Source of the DNA: Candidatus Latescibacterota bacterium
GTDB lineage: Bacteria; Krumholzibacteriota; Krumholzibacteriia; G020349025
Assembly: GCA_020349025.1 (NCBI GenBank)
Contig: CP070763.1
Location: 3,138,585-3,173,025 of the forward strand
Reading direction: 5' to 3'
Length of the DNA: 34,441 nucleotides
Part shown: positions 8,664 through 14,624 of the stretch, in pieces
Numbering within the stretch: the first letter of the stretch is position 1
How the letters are laid out: the number at the start of each line of letters is the position of its first letter
Program-made: the position numbers and the translations under genes
The notes under the pieces: generated by a model
What the model was told of the DNA's origin: nothing
The model's input: only the letters and a program-made list of their open reading frames with translations
Databases searched by the model: none

Positions 8664-9476
8664 CTACCCGTCTCGGGCGAGCTGTTCGTTCATGAACGTC
8701 TGCCACTCTTCACGACTCATCCGGCCCACGGTCTCGAGCCGGAGCTTGCCGCTTTCGAACCCCGGCTCGTCGGGGAGATCGATCTCGTAGTCGACGATGT
8801 GCTGCGCATCGCGATCCACCCAGATCACGCCGCCGCGATCCTCGAGGCCCTCGCCATCGACCCGGTAGCGCCGGCACGCGACGTCGTGGCGTGCCTCCTC
8901 GCGCTCGAAGGTCATCGTGACCGGCCCCTTGTCGGCGAAGGCGATGCCGTCGGCCGAGCGCACGACATCTGCGACCCCGAACGTGAAAGCAGCCTCCGGA
9001 TCCACGAGGTGGCGCATGCAAAAATTCAAGCTGGCGAAGTCGAAATCGTAGCTGTGCCAGGGCCAGTTGTCGATTTGCACCCTCGCTTGCGGACCGATCG
9101 AGACCGTGTAGTCCCCCTCGTCGTCACGGTAGGTGAGCGTCGCTATCAGATGCTGTTTCCCGTCTTCCTGCACACGCCACGACTCGAAGAGCCGGACCGA
9201 GAAGAGCTGCCAATCCATCTGGGCCTTGACGAGCGCGGCCTGCGATGCGCCATCGTGCCATTTGAACGATTCGAGGCGGTCGGCGGCGGCCACGTACAAC
9301 GCAATACGGCTCGGGCGCGAACCGTCGATGTTCGACTTCACGTAGTGATAGACCGTGCCGACCTCGATCTTCTCGGGGTCGTAACGGAACACGGCTTCGT
9401 CAGCCGTCGTTGCAGCCGCGCCCGCGGTCAGCAGGAGCGCAGCAATGCAGCTTCGGGCCACGCTCAGCCGACTCAC
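8664..9476 (-). CDS. Exported protein of unknown function, DUF3108-like
   Basis: 270 residues starting at a GTG that overlaps the stop of the upstream dienelactone hydrolase gene by four bases (GTGA), which indicates translational coupling. A Sec signal peptide is visible (hydrophobic ~9-24, then TTADEA). The mature part is strand-rich: 'EKIEVGTVYHYVKSNIDG' near the start, then 'GVIWVDRDAQHIVDYEIDLPDE' near the end. This layout, closing with a 'conversion of stored to displayed value' hairpin, is reminiscent of periplasmic DUF3108 proteins; that resemblance is by eye only. Conserved-looking Cys residues lie in FCMRHL and VACRRY. It is the last gene of a five-gene minus-strand run whose other members are exported enzymes, so a periplasmic role is likely. 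Function unknown. Confidence 0.7.
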   Translation of the reverse strand: MSRLSVARSCIAALLLTAGAAATTADEAVFRYDPEKIEVGTVYHYVKSNIDGSRPSRIALYVAAADRLESFKWHDGASQAALVKAQMDWQLFSVRLFESWRVQEDGKQHLIATLTYRDDEGDYTVSIGPQARVQIDNWPWHSYDFDFASLNFCMRHLVDPEAAFTFGVADVVRSADGIAFADKGPVTMTFEREEARHDVACRRYRVDGEGLEDRGGVIWVDRDAQHIVDYEIDLPDEPGFESGKLRLETVGRMSREEWQTFMNEQLARDG

Positions 9477-10312
9477 TTCGCCTGCTTGAGGTTTGCCTGC
9501 AGGAATGCTCGCACCTCCGTCCACGCCGCGGCGGCCGACTTCTCGTCGTAGTGGGCGTTGGAGGGGTTGGCGAAGGCGTGCTCGGCATCGTAGCGCAGGA
9601 TGCGGTGCTCGACCTTGGCCGCCTCGAGCGCCTTGGCGAACTCGTCCACGACTTCGGGCGGGATGCCGCGATCCTTGTTGCCGAAGATTCCGAGAAGGGG
9701 TGCGCGGATGGCAGAGAGTCGCTGCGGGTCGGTGACGAGCCGACCGTAGTAGATCACCGCGGCATCCAGATCGGGCACCGTCAGCGCCTGCTGCAGCGAC
9801 CAGCCGCCGCCGAAGCACCAGCCGATGCTCGCGCGTCGCGTCGCCCGGATGCGTTCATCCTTCGCCAGAAACGCGTGCGCTGCGTGCAGAATCTCGAGCG
9901 CCGGACCCTCCTCGACGGCACGCATCGACGCCATCGCCTCGTCGCGCGTCGTGGCTACCTTGCCGCCGTAGAGATCGAGCGCCAGGGCCGCGTAGCCGTC
10001 CGCGGCGAGCCGATCGCTCCAGTGCTTGATGTTGTCGTTGAGGCCCCACCACTCATGGATGACGACGATGCCAGGCAGAGGCGGCTCGGCATCGGCAGGA
10101 AGGCTCAGGTACGCCTTGCTGCCGGCGATCTCGATCATCTCCCCCTGGAGCGGCGGTGTCTTTTCGGCGGTCAGCTGATGCAGGGCCTTGAACTCCTCCT
10201 CGGAGAGGATCCCGGTGAGACCGGTGTCACCCGGCTTCTCCTGCGCCCACAGGGTCGCTGTCGTACACCAGAGCACGAGTGACACGGCGGTGGCGAGAAC
10301 ACGTCGGTGCAT
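9473..10312 (-). CDS. Exported dienelactone hydrolase-family alpha/beta hydrolase
   Basis: 279 residues from ATG 10312, with GGAGGG 5 bases upstream. A GTG three bases earlier is only 2 bases from the GGAGGG and is less likely. A signal peptide (hydrophobic ~6-20, cleavage after LWA) is followed by the hydrolase fold: HEWWGLND (86-93, with the Glu87 typical of dienelactone hydrolases), nucleophile Cys166 in GWCFGGG, Asp214 in GNKDRGIP and His245 in YDAEHAF. The Cys-Asp-His triad is therefore complete. Family members hydrolyse lactones or esters such as dienelactone in the cytoplasm; the signal peptide places this one outside the inner membrane, and its substrate is unknown. It sits 37 bases after the serine hydrolase gene and overlaps the next gene by 4 bases. 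Confidence 0.88.
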   Translation of the reverse strand: MHRRVLATAVSLVLWCTTATLWAQEKPGDTGLTGILSEEEFKALHQLTAEKTPPLQGEMIEIAGSKAYLSLPADAEPPLPGIVVIHEWWGLNDNIKHWSDRLAADGYAALALDLYGGKVATTRDEAMASMRAVEEGPALEILHAAHAFLAKDERIRATRRASIGWCFGGGWSLQQALTVPDLDAAVIYYGRLVTDPQRLSAIRAPLLGIFGNKDRGIPPEVVDEFAKALEAAKVEHRILRYDAEHAFANPSNAHYDEKSAAAAWTEVRAFLQANLKQAK

Positions 10313-10330
10313 CACATCCCTCCATGTGAT
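10311..10330 (-). promoter_or_regulatory. Inverted repeat presenting the Shine-Dalgarno in its loop
   Basis: On the plus strand: ATCACAT (10311-10317), ccctcc (10318-10323), ATGTGAT (10324-10330), a perfect 7-bp repeat with a 6-base centre. On the mRNA of the dienelactone hydrolase gene the loop is exactly GGAGGG, its Shine-Dalgarno, and the 3' arm includes the first two bases of the AUG. The outward-facing TCACA/TGTGA order is the reverse of a CRP site. Confidence 0.5.
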
Positions 10331-10349
10331 TGGTTGCGGCCATTCTACA

Positions 10350-11852
10350 TCAGCGTGCAGCGGCGCGCTGCACCCATGCAGCGTGAATCCGGTCCACCAG
10401 CGTCTCGAGCATAGGACCGGCGCTACCGGCGCAGTTCGTCAGCGCGACGACCGCGATCTCGTCCTGCGGGTAGAGCGCCAGAGCGGAGAAGAACGTACCC
10501 GCGGAGCCGTTGTGCCAGTGTTTGACGCCCGTCTCTTCGATCACCCAGCCCGAGGCGTAGCCGTCGCCGGGCCCTGCTTGCGACATCGGCGTGTGCAGGC
10601 GGCGGATCGTCTCCGCACGCAGGATTCCATCTTCGCCCCGAAGCCCGCGCAGATGCAGGGCAGCGTAGCGACTCAGCTCTTCGACGCTGCAGGAAAGCCC
10701 GCCCGGCGGATTCATGTAAGCATGCCAGGCGTACTCCTCGAGTCCCTGGACGCGAAGCTCCGGCGGGCTGCCGTAGTGGCCTCGCGGCTGATCGGGTCGC
10801 TCGCTCGATGCGGGCCAATCGAAGAGCGCGGCGCGCATCTCGAGCGGCTCCAGGATCGTGCTGCGAACCAGCTCTTCGTACGATCGGCCCGTCGCGTGCT
10901 CCGCGATGTACGCCGCGACCACGTATCCTGCGTTGGAGTACAGGTATTCGCCCGTGGCACCGACGGGCTCCTGGCTCAGCACCTGCTTCACGAACAGCTC
11001 CCGCTGCTCGCTCGGCGGTCGGTCGAGCGTATCGGGAAACTCGTCGATACGATCGTCGGTGTAGGGGCGCACGCCGGCGCGGTGCTGGAGCAGCTGCTCG
11101 AGCGTCGCGTCCTGGTACTCCGGGCGCATGTCGACTCCGGCGAGCGCCTCTCCAATCGCAATGTCCCAGCGCAGCGTCCCGGATTCGACGAGGGCTGCGA
11201 TCAACGTTCCCGTGAACGATTTCGTCACCGAGCCGATGTGGAAGAGATCCTCTGCGCGCACGGGATCGGCCGCATCGATCGAGCGAACGCCTGCGACTGC
11301 ATGCTCCACCACCTGATCCCCTTCCACGACCGCCAGTGCAATCGCGGGCATGCCGGACTCGCGAAGCACCTGATCCACCAGCTGCCCCAGCGTCTCCCAG
11401 TCGTCGAACTCCTTCTCGGCGAGCTCCGGGGGCGGCGACGGCTTCATCGTGAAGTGGGCGAGCTTGTGGGGTGGGCTCTCCTGCACCTGAAAACGCATGC
11501 GCAGCCACATCCCGAGCTTCTGCGAGCGTGCAAACACCTCCAAGTCGTGCTCGCTGGTCTCGCGGAGCGCGGCAAGCTCGAGGGCGCCGATCTGCTCGCG
11601 TATCTGGCGAAACTGCGCCATGCGCGCTTCCAGGGGCATACGCTGCAGCGATTCCTCGTCGCGGTACTCCAGGATGAAACGCCGCATCACCTCCTCATCC
11701 TCGGCGTGGAAGGCCTCCACGAAGCGGCGCGCGATCCCGCCGACCCGCGTGTCGGGCCACCCGGATGGCTCGAAGCTCCGCATCGACTCGGTCTGGGCGC
11801 TGGCGACCGCGCAGAGCGCAAGCAGGGCCCAGATGGGCATCGTTCTTCTCAT
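10350..11852 (-). CDS. Exported serine hydrolase, beta-lactamase (class C / PBP4*-like) family
   Basis: 500 residues from ATG 11852, with GGGAG 6-7 bases upstream. Sec signal peptide: MRRT, a hydrophobic run, then VASA before QTES. Residues ~35-145 form a small alpha+beta domain of NTF2-like appearance, then the beta-lactamase fold begins. Catalytic motifs: Ser208-x-x-Lys211 in HIGSVTKSFTG, Tyr305-Ser-Asn307 in YLYSNAGY, and the third motif HNGS in KHWHNGSAGTFF, replacing KTG. This pattern fits esterases, D-aminopeptidases and PBP-like members as well as true class C beta-lactamases, so antibiotic resistance should not be assumed. It lies 83 bases after the RidA gene, with a hairpin in the gap, and 37 bases before the dienelactone hydrolase gene. 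Confidence 0.87.
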   Translation of the reverse strand: MRRTMPIWALLALCAVASAQTESMRSFEPSGWPDTRVGGIARRFVEAFHAEDEEVMRRFILEYRDEESLQRMPLEARMAQFRQIREQIGALELAALRETSEHDLEVFARSQKLGMWLRMRFQVQESPPHKLAHFTMKPSPPPELAEKEFDDWETLGQLVDQVLRESGMPAIALAVVEGDQVVEHAVAGVRSIDAADPVRAEDLFHIGSVTKSFTGTLIAALVESGTLRWDIAIGEALAGVDMRPEYQDATLEQLLQHRAGVRPYTDDRIDEFPDTLDRPPSEQRELFVKQVLSQEPVGATGEYLYSNAGYVVAAYIAEHATGRSYEELVRSTILEPLEMRAALFDWPASSERPDQPRGHYGSPPELRVQGLEEYAWHAYMNPPGGLSCSVEELSRYAALHLRGLRGEDGILRAETIRRLHTPMSQAGPGDGYASGWVIEETGVKHWHNGSAGTFFSALALYPQDEIAVVALTNCAGSAGPMLETLVDRIHAAWVQRAAAR

Positions 11853-11901
11853 CCAAGGCTCCCTCGGTTTCGGTCGAGGCGTTCGAGACCACGATGGATC
11901 A

Positions 11902-11918
11902 GACGCAGAGCCTGCGTC
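11902..11918 (-). other. Intra-operon hairpin between RidA and serine hydrolase genes
   Basis: GACGCAG, loop agc, CTGCGTC: a perfect 7-bp stem in the 83-base gap. No T-run follows on the minus strand, so it is more likely an mRNA processing or stability element, or a weak attenuator, than a full terminator. Confidence 0.4.
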
Positions 11919-11935
11919 GAGGGTTCGCACAGATC

Positions 11936-12403
11936 TCACCGGCTCCGCATTGCCACCATCATGATCTCGACGTCTGCATCGCGCGGGATGCGCGCAGCCT
12001 GGACGACGGCGCGAGCGGGCGGGGCGCCGGCAAAGTGCTGTGCGTACACCGCGTTCATCGCCGCGTAGTGGTCGAGGTCGCGCAGGAAGATCTGGCACTG
12101 CACGACGTCATCCATCGTGAAGCCGGCGGCGTCCAGAACCGCGTTCAGGTTCTGCATCGCCTGGCGCGTTTGCGCTTCGATGCCGTCGGCCAGCTTGCCG
12201 GTGGAGGGATCCATTCCGAGCTGGCCAGCGAGATAGAGCGCGTCGCCGACGCGAATCGCCTGCGAGTAGGGACCGATCGCGGCCGGAGCGTCCGGCGTCG
12301 AGATCGCTTGGCGTCCCTTGTGCACTTGCGTTGCAGCCGAGTCGCGCTTTGCTCCCGCGCCGAGCGTGAACAGCATCAGCACCAGCGCCAACACTCGTTT
12401 CAT
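11936..12403 (-). CDS. ridA: RidA family enamine/imine deaminase with Sec signal peptide
   Basis: 155 residues from ATG 12403. The start is fixed by its one-base overlap with the upstream stop (TGATG) and by GGGAGAG 5 bases before it. RidA hydrolyses reactive enamines and imines such as 2-aminoacrylate that are released by PLP enzymes. The family body is nearly full length and keeps the positions equivalent to E. coli Tyr17, Arg105 and Glu120: Tyr46 in APAAIGPYSQ, Arg131 in PARAVVQ and Glu146 in DVEIM. It therefore looks catalytically competent. The unusual part is a clean signal peptide, MKRVLALVLMLFTLGAGA, ending in an A-x-A site; typical RidA proteins are cytoplasmic. Its direct upstream partner is a Tat-type PLP enzyme, so the pair probably works in the same extracytoplasmic space. 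Confidence 0.9.
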   Translation of the reverse strand: MKRVLALVLMLFTLGAGAKRDSAATQVHKGRQAISTPDAPAAIGPYSQAIRVGDALYLAGQLGMDPSTGKLADGIEAQTRQAMQNLNAVLDAAGFTMDDVVQCQIFLRDLDHYAAMNAVYAQHFAGAPPARAVVQAARIPRDADVEIMMVAMRSR

Positions 12404-13722
12404 CACATCTCTCCCGTTTGCGGCAAGCCGTCGCGAATCACCTTCTCCATCACGTCTGCAAAGCGGTCCACTTCGTGCACCGTCGAGTAGACGTGCGGCG
12501 TCACACGGATTCCCTCGAACTCGTCATGCTTGATCGCGGTGACCAGAATGCGGTGCTCGCGCCAGAGGTGGCGCGCGAGCTCGACGGAATCGACGCCTTC
12601 CACCTGCACCGTGGCGAGAGCGCAGGAGAACTCCGGCTTCAGGCTCGTATGCAGGCGCACGCGGTCGTGCTCGATCAAGCGCTTGGCCCAGAGGTCGCGC
12701 AGGTAGCGCAGGCGCGCGCTCTTGTGTGCGGAGCCGATCCCCTGGTGGAAGGTGAGTGCTTCGGCAATCGCCAGGTAGTTGGCGGCCGGGTGGGTGCCGA
12801 TCTCCTCGAACTTGCGGATGTCGTCATCCTGCTTCTCGGCGGCCGCCATCAGAGGCCAGAGCTTGCCGATCTGGTCGCGCCTTACGTAGAGGAGCCCGGT
12901 GCCGTGCGGAGCACACAGCCACTTGTGCAGGCTCGTGGCGTAGAAGTCGCAGTCGAGGTCTTTCTGCGTGAACTCGAAGTGCGCGAAGGAGTGGGCGCCG
13001 TCGACGAGAACCGGAATGCCGCGGCGGCGCGCCATCTCCACGACCGACTTCACCGGCAGGATCTGGCCCGTCAGGTTGATCATGTGGCACATCAGGATGA
13101 CGCGGGTCCGCGACGTGATGTGGCTCTCGAAGCGGCGTACGATCTCTTCGGGATCCTCGGCCGGCACCGGGATCGAGAACTGCACGAGCTTGATCCCCTC
13201 GCGGCGCTCGCGCTGCTTGAAGGTGTTGATCATCCGCGGGTAGTCCTGATTGGTGGTGAGCACCTCGTCGCCCGGCTCGAGGTCGAAGCCGAACTGACAG
13301 ATCTGCAATCCCTCCGAGGCGTTGCGGGTGAGGGCGATCTCCTCCGGATCGCAGCCGAAGAAGCGGCCGAGACGTTCGCGCACCGGCTCGCGTTGCGGCT
13401 CGAGGACGTGCCACATCGTGTGCGCCGGTGCCAGGTTGGAGTAATCGAGATGGCGCTTCATCGCCTCCTGCACCACCGCCGGCGCCGGGCTCACGCCCCC
13501 GTTGTTGAAGTTGATGAGGCTGCGATCGCAGGTGTAGGCCTGCTGCACCTCGAACCAGAAGGATTCATCGCGGGCGACGTCGGACGCCGCCCCGGTGTGC
13601 GAGCTCAGAGCCTCCAGGCTTCGGGCTGCGCGCATCGGATCGAGTGTCGCGACCACCGCGGCGGCCACCACCGGCGTGCCCAGGGCTCCGAGAAAGGATC
13701 TGCGGTCGTAGACGGTCGGCAC
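12403..13722 (-). CDS. Class V aminotransferase-fold PLP enzyme, isopenicillin N epimerase-like, Tat signal
   Basis: 439 residues from GTG 13722, with a G-rich Shine-Dalgarno about 9 bases upstream. The N-terminus has a twin-arginine motif (DRRSFLG, 6-12) and a hydrophobic stretch to ~27, so export of a folded, cofactor-loaded protein is likely. Fold type I PLP landmarks: FNNGGVSPAP (72-81), NASEGL (134-139), Asp241 in DGAHSFAH (pyridine-nitrogen ligand) and Lys267 in SLHKWLCAP (Schiff-base lysine). The closest named relatives by appearance are CefD-type epimerases/lyases of class V; the actual reaction cannot be inferred. The stop overlaps the start of the RidA gene by one base. It heads a run of five exported proteins. 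The start chosen excludes a long GC-rich upstream extension that has no recognisable content. Confidence 0.87.
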   Translation of the reverse strand: MPTVYDRRSFLGALGTPVVAAAVVATLDPMRAARSLEALSSHTGAASDVARDESFWFEVQQAYTCDRSLINFNNGGVSPAPAVVQEAMKRHLDYSNLAPAHTMWHVLEPQREPVRERLGRFFGCDPEEIALTRNASEGLQICQFGFDLEPGDEVLTTNQDYPRMINTFKQRERREGIKLVQFSIPVPAEDPEEIVRRFESHITSRTRVILMCHMINLTGQILPVKSVVEMARRRGIPVLVDGAHSFAHFEFTQKDLDCDFYATSLHKWLCAPHGTGLLYVRRDQIGKLWPLMAAAEKQDDDIRKFEEIGTHPAANYLAIAEALTFHQGIGSAHKSARLRYLRDLWAKRLIEHDRVRLHTSLKPEFSCALATVQVEGVDSVELARHLWREHRILVTAIKHDEFEGIRVTPHVYSTVHEVDRFADVMEKVIRDGLPQTGEM

Positions 13723-13822
13723 GAGCGCACCCCCTCTGTGACGGGTCGTTGGCAGGGTCTGTGTGCGTCGAATGACATGCCATGGTACAACGGGATCGGG
13801 CCACGAACGAAGGGAGAAGAGG
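13723..13822. promoter_or_regulatory. Divergent promoter region of the PLP-enzyme run and the CGCP-motif gene
   Basis: 100 bases between two divergent starts, so both promoters should lie here or overlap the gene ends. For the plus-strand gene a possible extended -10 is TGG-TACAAC (13783-13791), about 30 bases before its ATG; no good -35 accompanies it. No candidate stands out for the minus strand. Confidence 0.3.
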
Positions 13823-14620
13823 ATGAACTCATGCCGTTCCGGATGCCGTGCCGGCGTCCTCGGGCTTGTGGCGCTGGCAACCCTCCTGCTGGCGGGGCTC
13901 GGGAGCGCCGCCGCCACACCGACGCAGATTGCGGTTCGAGTTCTCGCCAAGGGAGCGAAGTTCGTCGGCACGTCGATGGGCGGCGTGCGCGTGACGATTC
14001 GCGACGCGGACACGGGCGAGATCCTCGCCGACGGCGTGACCCGGGGCAGCACGGGCGACACCGATCGCATCATGGTCGAGGCACACGCGCACGACGCGGT
14101 GCTCTCCACCGAGGGGGCGGCGCTCTTTACGGCGACGCTGGAAATCGACGCGCCGCGTTGGATCGAGATCACGGCGTTCGGACCTCTGGCGCAGCGCCAG
14201 GGCGCGAACCGCATCTCCGTCACCCAGTGGATCGTGCCAGAGAAGCACCTGACGGGTGGCGATGGCGTGCTGCTGGAGCTGCCGGGCGTCGTCGTGGACA
14301 TCCTCTCACCGGCGGCGCACGCGCGCATGCAGGGCACAACCCAGCAGGTCGAGCTGCGCGCCAACGTCGTCATGATGTGCGGCTGCCCGCTCTACCCCGA
14401 TGGACTGTGGGATCCTGCACGCTTCGAGATCGAAGCGATCCTCGTGCGCAACGGCGAGACGATGGGATCGATGCCGCTGCACTACGCCGGGACCTGGAGC
14501 CAGTTCGCGGCGACGTGGGAGGTGAAGGAGGCGGGAACGTACGAGGCAATCGTCTACGCGCACGATCCAGCCAACGGCAACACGGGCCTCGACCGCGTCA
14601 CCTTCCTCGTGCGCGAGTGA
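13823..14620 (+). CDS. Secreted beta-sandwich protein with Cys-Gly-Cys-Pro motif, unknown function
   Basis: 265 residues from ATG 13823, with a GGGAGAAGAGG purine stretch directly before it. Signal peptide: basic N-terminus, hydrophobic ~11-25, cleavage near SAAA. The mature protein shows two strand-rich halves. Residues ~35-120 resemble a carboxypeptidase-regulatory or transthyretin-like domain (GGVRVTIRDADTGEIL). Residues ~155-265 resemble an Ig-like domain ending 'GTYEAIVYAHDPANGNTGLDRVTFLV'. Between them is MMCGCPLYPDGLWDP, with Cys186 and Cys188. I do not recognise the family. The CxC-Pro motif in an exported protein could bind a metal or be redox active, but no partner gene proves this. 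It is divergent from the PLP enzyme and converges on the RND operon 4 bases away. Confidence 0.72.
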   Translation: MNSCRSGCRAGVLGLVALATLLLAGLGSAAATPTQIAVRVLAKGAKFVGTSMGGVRVTIRDADTGEILADGVTRGSTGDTDRIMVEAHAHDAVLSTEGAALFTATLEIDAPRWIEITAFGPLAQRQGANRISVTQWIVPEKHLTGGDGVLLELPGVVVDILSPAAHARMQGTTQQVELRANVVMMCGCPLYPDGLWDPARFEIEAILVRNGETMGSMPLHYAGTWSQFAATWEVKEAGTYEAIVYAHDPANGNTGLDRVTFLVRE

Positions 14621-14624
14621 GGAT

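Noticed and set aside
10311..10330. TCACA/TGTGA repeat considered as a CRP/FNR-type operator
   Set aside because: The half-sites face the opposite way from CRP sites (TGTGA-N6-TCACA) and the spacing differs, so it is listed as an RNA or unknown element instead.
10350..11852. Serine hydrolase read as an antibiotic-resistance beta-lactamase
   Set aside because: Motifs SxxK, YSN and HNG are shared by esterases and peptidases of the same fold; nothing specific to beta-lactam hydrolysis is visible.
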